64,000 nucleotides of DNA from Archivesica marissinica (GCA_014843695.1 CM026398.1:46909920-46973919), one strand, 5' to 3'; counted from the first letter of the stretch, positions 1-12,509 are shown. The notes: generated by a model from the sequence alone, not told the origin. Program-made: numbers and translations.

Positions 1-132
1 TCTTCATTCTTGTTTTATTTAATTCTTCATTCTTGTTTTATTTAATTCTTCATTCTTGTTTTATTTAATTCTTCATTCTTGTTTTATTTAATTCTTCATT
101 CTTGTTTTATTTAATTCTTCATTCTTGTTTTG
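1..132 (+). repeat. 23-bp tandem array (cut by the window edge)
   Basis: About 5.6 perfect copies of TCTTCATTCTTGTTTTATTT plus AAT. Confidence 0.95.
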
Positions 133-189
133 ACAATAGTTATCTTTCAATCATTAGTTAATCTGTTCAATGACAAGTTTTTCATTTCC

Positions 190-1210
190 CCCCCCGCCTT
201 GTAAAACCCAAACATGATAATACCCTAAATGTTCTAACGTACTTTTAACTGTTTTAGCCCAACTATCCTTAGTAGGTAGGCGATCTAGATCATTTATCAT
301 CATGTTATATATTTGTTTAATGTATATAGTTGCATTGCTGTTAAGTATTTTGACTATTCTTTTATATTCTTAACGGCATGTGTCCCAGTTCACCATAAAT
401 AACGTTACTTTGCGTTCAATAATTGTTTGCAAAAGTTTAAATGCACATTTTGTATTTTTCTGGAATCATTTATACCCCCCCCCCCCCATATTTCACATCC
501 ACATTGTAAGAAATTGTAAGAAGTTTGTCAAAATAAGTTTGTCAAATATATCTAGAACAAGCTTAATCGAAACGTTTATTGGGGCCCTATATTTAACCCT
601 CTGGAATTGATCCCCCTCTTGTGAAAACCGTACCTAAATATGTAAATTTCTTGACAATTTAGATGTCGGTAACACAATTAGTTAACTTTAGATTTCTACT
701 ATTACTACCACCTAAGAATCATTGCCTTGGTTTCTGAACATTGACTACTAGATTCCATTTCTCACAGTTGTTTTCAAAATCAGTAAACCTATATTTAATG
801 CACTTATTGTGTCCGAGAATATAACAATGTCATCGGCGTATTGTAAACAATTCCACACTAATGCCATTAAACCCGCGTAACATAAATAATGTTTCTTCTA
901 AATTATTTAGATATATTGGAAAAAGAAAAGGCGATAGACAATCCCCCTGACGCACGCCCAAAACCCTCTTGCATTTTTAAATCTCACTTTGTTTGTGTGT
1001 TATCAAACTTAAATAGTTTGCTTCTTAGCAGATTTATATTACGGTCTTGCCGTAGCCATATTCATTCTGCTGCCATCACTCTTATTGTTCCTATAACTAT
1101 TTAGTTGTTCATAAAATATTCTCTCTGTTTTCGTTTACAGTCATTATCGTACAGTGTTGTTAAAATGTGTATAATATATGGTATCTATAATATTTGCAAC
1201 ATTTATCAAT
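190..1210 (-). mobile_element. Degenerate non-LTR retrotransposon (reverse transcriptase remnant)
   Basis: Read on the minus strand from about 1.2 kb down: HKQSEI, a stop, KCKRVLGVRQGDCLSPFLF, IYLNNLEETLFM, then after a frameshift LQYADDIVIFSDT with the catalytic YADD box near 825-850. Further down are IQNVHLNFCKQLLNAK and SWAKTVKSTLEHLGYYHVW, typical of the C-terminal end of such ORFs. Several stops and frame changes show it is dead. The family was not determined. Confidence 0.75.
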
Positions 1211-1574
1211 TAGCCAATCAGATAGCGAGAAAATATCTCGAGTGCGTTATAATTGGTAAGTTAGTTTGCGGATATGGGGATATGGCTTTCAGTTCCCTTT
1301 TGTTGACATGTGTAATGTTTTATAATATAAGTTAACTCGGTCTCTGGTATGAAAACCGGTATTAATTTGTGGTATTCTTGTCATTTTAACAAAGGTATTA
1401 GACGAAAAACCATCATTATTGTTTTCATTTTACTAAAATAATTAGATTTATAATTAAACCTATCAACACAACTTCTTTTTTCTTTTTCCTTGGCATTTAA
1501 GAACATTAGAGCCAGTAGAAAACATTAGTTTTTGTTTTGTGGTTTAAGGTCGTACTGACAGCTTAGATCATATA

Positions 1575-1792
1575 CATAGTGACTCCCCAACTGGTTATGG
1601 TGGATGAAGACCCCGGGTGTCACCGATCCGAGCTGTATTTCAGGCACGGACAGGTACCCGGGTAGAACCACCGATTTTCGGAAGCCAGCAGGATAGCTTA
1701 CTCACATGAAATATTCGACACACACAGTGGAACCTATGGCGGTGAAGGACAAGTGATTTGGAGTCAACCGCTCGGAGGCCATCACAACAGAG
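1575..1792 (-). mobile_element. SINE-D copy 1
   Basis: Family SINE-D has the head GGCCGAGTGGTTA then TTGATTCCAAATCACTT, and the body GAAGCTATCCAGCTGCC, GTTCTACCCGGGTACC, AATAGTCGCCATATGACC. Reverse orientation. Confidence 0.75.
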
Positions 1793-1982
1793 TTGAACAG
1801 TAGGCACACATGTTGTATGTAGTCTCAGTTATAAGAGACACAAATTTGGAACCTTGATGCAGGTGCAAAAGTGTTTCCCCAAAGTGTTATACGATGTTGG
1901 GAATGTCCTAGTACTGGAATTGCATTATTTGGCGAATCGTGTAATATACACTCTGTGTGTGAATATATTGATGTTAATTTAA

Positions 1983-2370
1983 GATGATGATGATGACGAC
2001 GACATACTGAAGATCTTAATGAATGCATTGTCGTCGATGATAATCGTGGTGATTATAATGGGAAATGATAATGATGGGGTAATGAAGATGATGATAGCGC
2101 TGACTATGAATACAGTACTGACGACTAAGCCGTCGATTGTGACGGCTATGCCGTTGATGGGGAGACAATGATGATCATGACTATGGCGACACCACCGGTG
2201 ATGACAATGGTGAGTGTGGTCGATGATGATAGCAAAGATGGTAGCATTGATGATGATTTATGGCACGGGCAACGACGGTAATGGTTGTCGTGATTATTAC
2301 AATAATGCTAAAAATAGTAACAACATCACATCAATGGAGATGACGACATCGATTCTGAAGATAACAATGG
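1983..2370 (+). repeat. Imperfect GAT/GAC-rich low-complexity stretch
   Basis: Interrupted ATGATGATG/GACGACGAC tracts, partly open in frame but with no protein-like pattern. A poly-C plus (CA)n tract follows at 2411-2441. Confidence 0.7.
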
Positions 2371-2925
2371 TGGGTTTAAACCTTATCGGTAAAATTATAA
2401 TGGCTGATGTGACCCCCCCCCCCCCACACACACACACAATTATATAGATGTAAAGTAGTAAAATGTAAAGGGCCATACCTTCACCCATACTCAGTAACTC
2501 TATAAATCCACATCAAAATCACCAGATGCACATCTCCACATGTCGATAAACATTGCTACAAAGTTTTATGCCTGTAAATCAAATATGTCGAATACTCTAC
2601 TAGATGAATCCTCATCTAAAACACCAGACGGGCAACTTCACATGACGACAAATACGTATTCATGTGAGGTATCATGACTGTCACTCAAATGCTTTTGGAG
2701 ATACACGCACTAAAGACGGGTGTGTTTTAAAACTGTAATACTTAAGGACTACAAAATGGTCCTAACCCTAATGACTTAGGAGATTGTCAGCAGTTTTCAT
2801 CTAAAAGTTAGCCCATAAACCCTCCATGAGTGCCGGGACATACGGACAGACAGACGGACAACTCTGCCAAAATCAATATGTCTCCCCATACATGTGGGAA
2901 ACATAATGACTGACATGAATATTCG

Positions 2926-3085
2926 TAGTTACATATGTGCTTTTTGTAGTTACATATACGACTTTAGTTACATATAGGTCCATTTTGTTACATATGTACC
3001 CTGTCTGATAATCATCGAAATAGTTACATATATGGCCGTTTTGTTACATATATTCCACCTTAGTTACATTTAGGGACGAGTTACA
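2926..3085 (+). repeat. Regularly spaced GTTACATAT motifs
   Basis: Eight GTTACATAT-like copies with spacing of about 14-22 bp between variable spacers. The period is loose, unlike the other arrays here. Confidence 0.75.
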
Positions 3086-3094
3086 TAAAGGGCC

Positions 3095-5520
3095 CCAACA
3101 CTCGTCTTTGCAATCTTAACAGTGTGTCAATATTTTGTTGGGTGGTTCTTCCCCATATGATAATAATCAACATGTGGTTGGATATATGCCTTAATTGTAG
3201 TAAAGTATTCTGTAGTTCAGATTGGCAATATACCGTATTTTACCTAATAGCCAAATGCTAGTTGAAATCTTTTTCATAATATAATTTATATGTGAATCCC
3301 ATTTTAATGAATCCTGTCTGTATGTGCACTCCAAGCAACTTCTCTGATTTGCAGGTTTTCAATAATATATTTTCATATTTAAGAAAGAGTGTTGGATTAG
3401 GGAAACCACATTTTCGCTGGGCTGTCATCATAAATAGAACTTTCGTTTTGTCTGTATTAATCTTCATTCCATTTTGAAAACACCAGTATTTCAAGTCTTC
3501 CAAAGCTTGTTGTAATCGTGTTTCTAACACTTCTTTCTGAATATCATATAATGTTTTATCATCTGCATATAAATCGCTACCGGTGCTTTTGTTTCACAAC
3601 GCCAGTGGTAAGTCATTAATAAAAAATAAGAATAAAGGTGGTCCTAATATTGAGTTCTGTGGGGCCTCACAATTAACAGTTTGGTTTCCAGATATAGCGT
3701 CATTTATAGAAACAGTTTGGTTTCCATCACAAAGATATGATTGAAAAAGCTTCAATGTATTGTTGCTACATTTGTATAATGATAATTTCTTTAACAAAAT
3801 AGTATGATCTACAAGATCAAAAGCTTTTCGAAAATCGACCATTACAATTCCAATCAATTTTCCCTCATTTAGTTCTCGCATCCATTTATTAATCATATAA
3901 AGTAAAGCTGATCCAGTTGATTGTCCCGTTCTAAAACCACTTTGTGTTTTGTGAAGTAAATTGAACTGATCTATAATAAAAAGGATGCAATGATTTGTGC
4001 ACGTGTCTTTCAAACGGTTTCGACACAGTTGATGAAATTGATATTTATTGACGTCATTGGTTTTTCCACTTTTGAATAATGGTTTGACTTTTGCAAATGT
4101 CTACGCTTCCGGGAAAGTTGATGTTTGCAAACTCATATTTATTATAACAGTTACATGTTGTACAATGATATCAGCGGACAGTTTTAACAGTTTTGGCCTA
4201 ATATTGTCGATTCATGTAGCTTTATTTAGAAACATTAAGTTTGAGCAATTGCTTTCTGATATTATTCTGTGTAACTTCGGGTATTTCAAACACTACATCA
4301 ACCGTTACATGTTCATTAATAAATCTTGAAAATAGTCAAAGTTTAAGTAATCAGGGACTGGATCTTTGATGTTGGATACAACAGTGACAAAGAATTCATT
4401 AAATATATTTGCCATTTCAACATTTTGGGAGTAATCAGTTCCTTGATGGTATATCGAGTTAATATTGTTTCCAGATTGCGTTGCTTTCCCTGAACCAAAC
4501 TCTTTAAAGATCTTCCAGACAGTATGAGTGTTATCTTTACCAGACTCGATGTGTCTTTCACATGACTCTTTCCTTGCTGTATTAATCATTGCTGACACTT
4601 TGTTTCTAAGTAGTTTATATTGATTAGCCCCTCGCTCTGATGTATCTTGCTTCATTTTATCGCGTTCTTTCATAGTATCTAAGAGTTCTGTTGTTATCCA
4701 GTCTGTTTGATATTTCCTTTTAGTTTTTATTGGAACATGCCTATATACAATTTCCACCACATATTTAATATTTCATTTGGAGCATCATATATATAAACAA
4801 AGGTAAAGTCTGCAATACGTAAATATTCACAAAAGTGTTGCTTATTGCAGTTTTTAAATGATCTGTATGATATTGTTTCATGCATACTTGTATTATTTGA
4901 AGAGTTGACATTACGATTACAGAATACTGGGTAATGATCACTGATAAAAAGCGTTGGTACATACATATTGGCAATGGTTTCTTCCATGTTAGTATATATG
5001 TGATCAATCAAGATGATCTAGTTACCCTAGTAGGTTCCATTACTAACTTTGTAAGACCTATAGGGATATACAAAATGTCCATTCATCATTTGTATAACAA
5101 TCAGTGAGGTTTTTATTGAAATCAAATAATAAACGTATTTCTTTATCTTCACAGAACACATTTTCGATAAACACTTCACATCTGTCTTTCCACTCTATTT
5201 TAGAGTGATGATGCCTACTTAAATGATGGTTTACAATATTTACAAAATATTCTAAATCATAACAGCGTTTGGCATTTAATCCATCTTTAACATATACTAA
5301 AATTCCCCCACCACCATTTCTGTTATTTTGATCTATGCGAAATGGGGGTAACATTCCTTTAATTAAATATGCATTTGTATTTACATCATTTTTAAATATG
5401 GTTTCACTCAGCCCAATAATATCAATTTTATTATTATCAGAGGTCATAAGTAGCTTTACTTATTTCTTCAAATTTATCTAAAGTATTAAGACCATGAACA
5501 TTTAAAATGACCAAAAGTCA
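3095..5520 (-). mobile_element. LINE remnant with endonuclease and reverse transcriptase
   Basis: On the minus strand, pieces of an apurinic endonuclease come first (IDIIGLSETIF, GGGGILVYVKDGL, then IDHIYTN and ISDHYPVF). A linker follows (TDWITTELLD to FFVTVVSNIKDP), then RT motifs: SGFRTGQSTGSAL, VMVDFRKAFDLVDH, NSILGPPLFLFFINDLP, DLYADDKTLYD, and IQPHVDYYHMG near 3.1 kb. At least four frame breaks separate the parts. The organisation is that of a CR1/Jockey-like LINE ORF2; the exact clade was not determined. Confidence 0.85.
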
Positions 5521-5880
5521 TGCCATGCAGACCTATGGTTGGATAGGTACTATTTCCTCCCTTCTTATACGATGGCATTACATTTGCATTTTCCCAGCAT
5601 TCCGGGTATGTATTAAGTTCTAGAGATCTGTTGATCAAAATAGTGAATCATTTACAAAGAGTAAACGGGATTCTTTCAGCATACGGTGACCTTATTGCAG
5701 CAGGTCCACTCGCTTTATTGACAACACTATTTGAAAGAACAGTAATTACATCTTGTTCTGTTAATTCCACATTTGTCTTATTTTTAAATAAATGTTGGTA
5801 ATGTAGAGTGTGTGTCATCAATATTTGAAATTGATACAGAGAAAGTATTGGACTTATGTTTATCTGTAAATGCAAGAGAA
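5521..5880 (-). mobile_element. LINE fragment, N-terminal reverse transcriptase region
   Basis: The minus strand reads VELTEQDVITVLSNSVVNKA, SGPAAIRSP, a stop, ILINRSLELNTYPECWENAN and MPSYKKGGNSTYP, the fingers region of a LINE reverse transcriptase. It abuts the end of the 3.1-5.5 kb LINE. It probably belongs with the oppositely oriented fragment at 5.95-6.29 kb. Confidence 0.7.
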
Positions 5881-5949
5881 AGGTGGCATAATTTCACAAT
5901 TTGAAGAGTATCTTTAATTAGTAAAACTGACATTTTAAAATTACACTTA

Positions 5950-6290
5950 TGTTAATACTGCAGCCCGTGAATTTACAGAAACTGTTTTAAATGTGGAAAA
6001 ACCATGTATACCAAACAGTGTTGCAACAATTCGTCCCAAAGGACAAGCCTTGGTACAACTCAGAAATTAGACCAGTATCTAGACAACGTGACAGGCAAAA
6101 ACGAATAGCTATATGTTCTGGGAAACGTTCAGACTGGGACACATTTAAAAAAACTTAGAAATAAAATAAACCACATGAAAACACATGCTAAAGAAATGTT
6201 CTTTAATAACATTGAATTTACTCTGAGAGACTGCCAACTTTCTGACGAGTATTGGAAAATTGTAAAATTTCAAACGTCAAGAAATATATT
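5950..6290 (+). mobile_element. LINE fragment, endonuclease-RT linker, inverted relative to its neighbour
   Basis: The plus strand reads FTETVLNVEKPCIPNSVATI, then KPWYNSEIRPVSRQRDRQKR, SGKRSDWDTFKK, and after a one-base shift LRNKINHMKTHAKEMFFNN and LSDEYWKI. This is the segment expected just before the RT region found at 5.52-5.88 kb on the other strand, so one copy seems to have been inverted internally. Confidence 0.65.
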
Positions 6291-6821
6291 TATATACCTT
6301 GTGTAAGCATAGTGGATGTTGTATCAAATGAAGTTAAAGATTGGAAGCATAGAAAGATCTATCGCCATATCATCTGTGTTGGTAGATTTAAGTTGATCCA
6401 GTATAATAAGAGTAAATTTAATAATACATCTAAGAGACGCACGTTTAAATGTTTATAACTTATTCATTCAGCAGCAAATACTTCAAATAATTTGTCTTGA
6501 TATTTTTCTGGCAATTATTTTTGCAACATTCACGAATTTAGATCTACAGGTAGTCTATTATAGCTCTCATATTAACTTGAACGCATACAACTGATATTTA
6601 ATCATTTAACAATGAGAGTACGAGCCAGAAATCTAGGTCAGGACAGTTCTCAGCTCACTTCTTTTATTAAAACAGGTAACAAAATATCTTGTAACATTTC
6701 CACATAAGCCTTTAATAGAATAATTATATAACAACTTAACAATAACATTATCAAAGTATTATGCAAATAGTCAACATAAACAATGCAACAAACAATAACA
6801 CGAACTGTCTATATTACTATT

Positions 6822-9196
6822 TCCAGTTCAATCCTCTATAGTATACATATTCTGTTCCGTCAAATCCTGTATTGTATACATATTCTGTCCCGTCAAATCC
6901 TGCATTGCATACATATTCAGTCCCGTCAAATCCTGTATTGTATACATATTCTGTCCCGTCAAATCCTGTATTGCATACATATTCAGTCCCGTCAAATCCT
7001 GTATTGTATACATATTCAGTCCCGTCAAATCCTGTATTGTATACATATTCAGTCCCGTCAAATCCTGTATTGCATACATATTCAGTCCCGTCAAATCCTG
7101 TATTGCATACATATTCTGTCCCGTCAAATCCTCTATTGTATACATATTCAGTCCCGTCAAATCCTGTATTGCATACATATTCTGTCCCGTCAAATACTGT
7201 ATTGTATACATATTCTGTCCCGTCAAATCCTGTATTGTATACATATTCTGTCCCGTCAAATACTGTATTGTATACATATTCTGTCCCGTCAAATCCTGTA
7301 TTGCATACATATTCAGTCCCGTCAAATCCTGTATTGTATACATGTTCTGTCCCGTCAAATCCTGTATTGTATACATATTCAGTCCCGTCAAATCCTGTAT
7401 TGCATACATATTCAGTCCCGTCAAATCCTGTATTGCATACATATTCAGTCCCGTCAAATCCTGTATTGCATACATATTCTGTCCCGTCAAATCCTCTATT
7501 GTATACATATTCAGTCCCGTCAAATCCTGTATTGCATACATATTCTGTCCCGTCAAATACTGTATTGTATACATATTCTGTCCAGTCAAATCCTGTATTG
7601 TATACATATTCTGTCCCGTCAAATACTGTATTGTATACATATTCTGTCCCGTCAAATCCTGTATTGCATACATATTCAGTCCCGTCAAATCCTGTATTGT
7701 ATACATGTTCTGTCCCGTCAAATCCTGTATTGCATACATATTCAGTCCCGTCAAATCCTGTATTGTATACATATTCAGTCCCGTCAAATCCTGTATTGCA
7801 TACATATTCAGTCCCGTCAAATCCTGTATTGTATACATATTCAGTCCCGTCAAATCCTGTATTGTATACATATTCAGTCCCGTCAAATCCTGTATTGTAT
7901 ACATATTCAGTCCCGTCAAATCCTGTATTGCATACATATTCAGTCCCGTCAAAGCCTGTATTGCATACATATTCAATCCCGTCAAATCCTGTATTGCATA
8001 CATATTCAGTCCCGTCAAAGCCTGTATTGCATACATATTCAATCCCGTCAAATCCTGTATTGTATACATATTCAGTCCCGTCAAATCCTGTATTGCATAC
8101 ATATTCAGTCCCGTCAAATCCTGTATTGCATACATATTCAGTCCCGTCAAATCCTGTATTGCATACATATTCTGTCCCGTCAAATCCTGTATTGTATACA
8201 TATTCAGTCCCGTCAAATCCTGTATTGCATACATATTCTGTCCCGTCAAATACTGTATTGTATACATATTCTGTCCCGTCAAATCCTGTATTGTATACAT
8301 ATTCTGTCCCGTCAAATACTGTATTGTATACATATTCTGTCCCGTCAAATCCTGTATTGCATACATATTCAGTCCCGTCAAATCCTGTATTGTATACATG
8401 TTCTGTCCCGTCAAATCCTGTATTGCATACATAATCAGTCCCGTCAAATCCTGTATTGTATACATATTCAGTCCCGTCAAATCCTGTATTGTATACATAT
8501 TCAGTCCCGTCAAATCCTGTATTGCATACATATTCAGTCCCGTCAAAGCCTGTATTGCATACATATTCAATCCCGTCAAATCCTGTATTGCATACATATT
8601 CAGTCCCGTCAAAGCCTGTATTGCATACATATTCAATCCCGTCAAATCCTGTATTGTATACATATCCAGTCCCGTCAAATCCTGTATTGTATACATATTC
8701 AATCCCGTCAAATCCTGTATTGCATACATATTCAGTCCCGTCAAATCCTGTATTGCATACATATTCTGTCCCATCAAATCCTGTATTGTATACAGATTCA
8801 GTCCCGTCAAATCCTCTATTGAATACATATTCAATCCCGTCAAATCCTATATTGTATACATATCCAGTCCCGTCAAATCCTGTATTGCATACATATTCTG
8901 TCCCGTCAAAGCCTGTATTGTATACATATCCAGTCCCGTCAAATCCTGTATTGCATACATATTCTGTCCCGTCAAAGCCTGTATTGTATACATATTCAAT
9001 CCCGTCAAATCCTATATTGTATACATATCCAGTCCCGTCAAATCCTGTATTGCATACATATTCTGTCCCGTCAAAGCCTGTATTGTATACATATTCAGTC
9101 CCGTCAAATCCTGTATTGTATACATATTCAGTCCCGTCAAATCCTGTATTGCATACATATTCAGTCCCGTCAAATCCTGTATTATATACATATTCT
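6822..9196 (+). repeat. 33-bp tandem array, about 72 copies
   Basis: The unit contains CCCGTCAAATCCTGTATTG and TATACATATTC. Because 33 is a multiple of 3 and the unit has few stops, long open frames appear in several frames on both strands (up to 832 codons). They show no coding preference. Variant units (AAATACTG) recur 363 bp and about 693 bp apart, giving a higher-order period of 11 units. Confidence 0.95.
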
Positions 9197-9780
9197 CTCA
9201 ATGGCATACGATTATTTTCACAAATTAACACATTGCACATATTCCACCCAGTTGGTTCCCAGACTACACACATATGTTTATCCTGCTGGTTTTCTGCTCT
9301 CTGATTGACTATCAAGATAGTCTTCCAATTCTGTCACCGACGATGCACATATATAGTACTCGTACACTACACGTATACGCACATTCCGTCCAGTATACTA
9401 TACACACAGTTTACCATACACCATACACATAACCAGTCCAGTTATGTCCGCGAATGGACATATTCCATTCAAAATTCAAATAAGTTGACTAGTGTCATCC
9501 CTAATGAAAGGGCCAATCATTACTGACTTATGAGACACCTTTTTTATGAACATGAGTACTTCCCGAATCCTATGCGTGTAGGCAATCGGTAACCATTATT
9601 TAACTAGCTGGCGGCTCACCAACCGGCCATGTCAGAACGAACCCCTAACAAGGTTCGCACCTTCGACCTCCCGCTCCGGAGCGTAGGCGGGCGCCTTAAC
9701 CACTAGACAATGGATTGGGTATTTCGTCTAGTTCAGTATTTGATTAAGCAGATATCCGCCCAGTGCATTTATCTACTCGA

Positions 9781-10151
9781 TCATACGCATATTCCGTCCG
9801 TAAATTTAATATCGTCTAATAGCATTTCTATCACCTCAGTCGTGTATGTTTGTCTCCGAACCTCGAAAACAATATGATGATAATCACGAGTGATTGTCAC
9901 GCTTGTAGTCGTCCACCTATTTAGCTCTGCCCCCTCTGAACTCCAGAATAGCATTTGATTTACTAGGTGTCCTCCGATAGTGAAATATGTAGCCAGAACA
10001 AGATTATGTTGCGTTGCTCTTATCTTATTAAACGTGAATGTGACACAATGCGGAAGTGTTGTAAACCCGGGTGCTAATGTTGGAGATACGAGTTGGAATA
10101 CGCCAAGGTATACAAATTTATTAATGTCACCTCCTACTTTTAAGTAGCGAT
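9781..10151 (-). CDS. Exon: MAM-2, main part and stop
   Basis: The acceptor is tttcctttcag (phase 1). The frame runs 122 residues to TGA at 9781-9783. It contains VYLGVFQLVSPTLAPGF, LPHCVTFTFNKI, NLVLATYF, RWTTTSVTITRDYHHIVFE, and the closing EMLLDDIKFTDGIC-V-stop. MAM domains normally end in LDDIxxxxGxC, so the protein ends one residue after the domain. No membrane segment or GPI signal follows in this frame. About 590 bp further on begins the 33-bp array. Confidence 0.9.
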
Positions 10152-10235
10152 CTGAAAGGAAATAACACAAATATTACAGCCATTGTTCCTACACCACAGC
10201 CAGGCCCAATATGTGTACAACGTATATATAGTTAG

Positions 10236-10468
10236 TTCATACAACTTTATTTTAGCTCGATTGCGAAACAAGTTCTTTCAACTTATATTAATCACTCTCG
10301 AGACCTCATTCCTGGTGGAATCCATCGCCACGAGGGAGAGAAAAGAGGCATGTGGAATTCAAATGCCTTGCCTAAGAGCACAATCGTTATTGCTCGTGAT
10401 GGGCTCGAACTCCGTGCCTTTCGCATATGAAGCGAACGCGCTAGCACTGCGCTATCACGACTTCCACA
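10236..10468 (-). mobile_element. SINE-B copy 1
   Basis: Family SINE-B is about 230 bp. It has a tRNA-like head (GTCGTGATAGCGCAGTGG, B box GGAGTTCGAGCCC) and a body with CGTTGCCTCTTCTCTCTCCC and GGATTCCATCAGGAATGAGG. The tail is GTGATTAATATAAGTTGT then TTTCGCAATCGAGCTAAAAT. Near full length, reverse orientation. Confidence 0.85.
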
Positions 10469-10496
10469 TGCATTTAGTTTACTTTAATTCAATGGG

Positions 10497-10600
10497 TGTT
10501 CATTGGCCGAGTGGTTATGTTCGTTGACTTCAAATCACTTTCCTATCAACACTTCACCAATAATAACTGGAGAGTCACCACATAAGCTGTTTGTGCGACC
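10497..10600 (+). mobile_element. SINE-D copy 2, interrupted by the TTAA MITE
   Basis: The head (TGGCCGAGTGGTTATG) and a shortened body. The tail continues after the MITE at 11103 (ACCACAAAAACAAACACT). Confidence 0.7.
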
Positions 10601-11102
10601 TTAAAGCGACACTACATCGGTGAAAACGCAAATGTCTGCAGAATGTAATTTGCTATTATATGGTAATATGTGTTCCAAATATTTGCCTCAAAAAAGTATT
10701 TCAACAAAAAACAAAAAACGCGGTTTGTTGACATAATAGAATAATGTAAATAGGGTCGGTCGACATCCATGCGTAATACAACGCGTGTATCCTGAATAAC
10801 ACGAGACATGGTACATATTTACCTGATATCTCACAGTTCTGCCTAATCTTAGTTAAATTATCTCTAAAAGAAAGTATCGCAAGTTTAGTATAGACTCCAA
10901 TGACAAACACACGTCAATTCAGGAGCGTGGGTGTCCGTTATATGAAATCCTACTTTCACTTTTGAATGTTTGAATACCACAAAAACACTGTTTACTGATT
11001 CAATGTTAGTGTTCGAATGTATTCAGAAGAATTTGTCATAGCAATGCATTTATACGTGAAAAATGCATTTTATTTCCTTTTTGCGATGTAATGTCGCTTT
11101 AA
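10601..11102. mobile_element. MITE with TTAA target duplication
   Basis: Terminal inverted repeats TTAAAGCGACACTACATCG (left) and CGATGTAATGTCGCTTTAA (right), with TTAA at both ends, the target used by piggyBac-type elements. No coding capacity. It is inserted inside the tail of a SINE-D copy (10497-10600 continues at 11103). Confidence 0.8.
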
Positions 11103-11354
11103 ACCACAAAAACAAACACTCAAGCAATGATTTCATTCAAGTAGTATCGCCGTTCTTCATCATATATACCATGTACTATAGTAAGCATCGTAGCTGGAAC
11201 GGGTCAGTTGTTCAACACGTTCGACTGCAGGAACCTTTATAATATTAGCAATATATCGGGTGGAACTAGCATCGCAGGTTCAATGCATCGGCATGTATCA
11301 ACTACCCTATGAATCAAGGTTCAATATAAAATATGAGTGTCTATCTAGAAATGT

Positions 11355-11610
11355 CGTAATCCAGGGATCGCAGGTTCGACCCCTCGTCTGACCCTAATAA
11401 AATTAACAGTCTTTCAGATGGGACGTTAAACCGAGGTCTCGTGTCGGTTCTGTCCACCGTGCACGTAAAAGAACCAGAGGAGACTCTGGAATGGGTATCT
11501 GTCTGTATCATTGCACTATCCTCCAAAAATCTAAAATGATTAATCTCTTCAGGAGGCGTCGCTCACATGGGCAACCGGAGACGACGATAAATAAACGTAA
11601 AACACGCACA
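11355..11610 (+). mobile_element. SINE-A copy 1, 5'-truncated
   Basis: Family SINE-A is about 285 bp. It has a tRNA-like head (TAGTCCAGTGGTAACACGC and GCAGGTTCGATCCCC, pol III A and B boxes), a body with CAGTCTTTCAGATGGGACGT, and an end in ACGATAAATAAACGTAAAAC. This copy lacks the A box. Confidence 0.85.
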
Positions 11611-11705
11611 TTGCACATCTTTAGATCGATAATAATTAAAAACAACCACATGATGAATATCTAGAATCGCTTTTTGACGAACACGTGCATGTTCTGTGCT
11701 TAAAG

Positions 11706-11850
11706 GTATAAACTTTATTTATATAACACCGATTGCTAAACAAGCTTTAACAACTTATATTAATCACTCATGATGAAAGTGTATATGCGGTCATTCGTGT
11801 GGGAGGAAACCGGAGTACCCGGAGAAAATCCACCTGTTCGATCGAGTGGT
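11706..11850 (-). mobile_element. SINE-C copy 1, 5'-truncated
   Basis: Family SINE-C has the head TCCGATTTGCGCAGTGGTTA, the body GGAGAAAACCCACCTGTCCG (reverse strand), and the tail GTGATTAATATAAGTTGTTA then TTTCGCAATCGTTGTAAAAT. The head is absent here. Confidence 0.8.
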
Positions 11851-12050
11851 TATTGGCATTGACTTTAAATCAATTGCACCTCATCTCTAGGCTGGTTTGA
11901 ATCCCACCAGGGTTGTGAGGAAACTATCCAGCTAACGTGCAGATGGTGGGTGGTTGTGCACGGGTGCTGCCCGTCTGAACAATGCCCGGACAGGCACATG
12001 GTATCTTATTGGACCACTGAAAGCTGGAATATCGCTATATCACCATAGCT
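11838..12050 (+). mobile_element. SINE-D-related copy 3
   Basis: The head (GATCGAGTGGTTATTGGC) and ACTATCCAGCTAACGTGCAG match SINE-D, but the 3' half (GGACAGGCACATGG region) differs, so this may be a subfamily. Confidence 0.55.
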
Positions 12051-12065
12051 GTTGACACTAGTCTA

Positions 12066-12238
12066 GTTTAAACTTTATTTATTTTACAACGATTGCGAAA
12101 CAAGTTTTAGCAACTTATATTAATCACTCTCGTTGGCTCGGATGAAAGCGTATATGTTGTCATTCGTGTGGGAGGAAATCGGAGTATCCGGTGAAAACCC
12201 ACCTGTCCGATCGGGCGACCACCGTACCATCTCACACT
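12066..12238 (-). mobile_element. SINE-C copy 2, 5'-truncated
   Basis: Reverse orientation from TTTAAACTTTATTTATTTTA to CCACCGTACCATCTCACA; the tRNA-like head is lost. Confidence 0.85.
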
Positions 12239-12392
12239 AGTCTAAATCCAAACATAAAGAAAGATACACGAGGAGATTCGTTACCTAAATTGCCTTGGGC
12301 AGTTCCCTGTAGTTTCACAAGCATCTGGACATATATTTAATTAGTATTGCAATAGCCTGGTGTGGTATGATGACATGGTTGAACAGACTTAC

Positions 12393-12509
12393 CGTTTTCC
12401 TGTTTCAATCCCTGGTCAAGTGTGCAGTTCACAGGAGGGCTCGAAGTACTGACCTGTGTGTACATGCATAGATCCCCTGTATTGAAATTACACTCCAAAA
12501 AGTAGGGCC
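12393..12509 (-). CDS. Exon: MAM-2, N-terminal part
   Basis: A 117-nt phase 1-1 exon, acceptor gattattgcag, donor AACG/GTAAGT. It encodes GPYFLECNFNTGDLCMYTQV, the C-x-F-x(n)-C-x-Y/W start of a second MAM domain, then a linker with one extra Cys (VNCTLDQGLKQENG). The acceptor lies only about 46 bp from the 3' end of an inserted repeat carrying AATAAA motifs in the sense orientation. Confidence 0.86.

Noticed and set aside
6817..9315. Very long open frames (up to 832 codons) in several frames on both strands
   Set aside because: They come from a 33-bp tandem array whose length is a multiple of three; several frames are open at once and there is no splice or phase link to the neighbouring exons.
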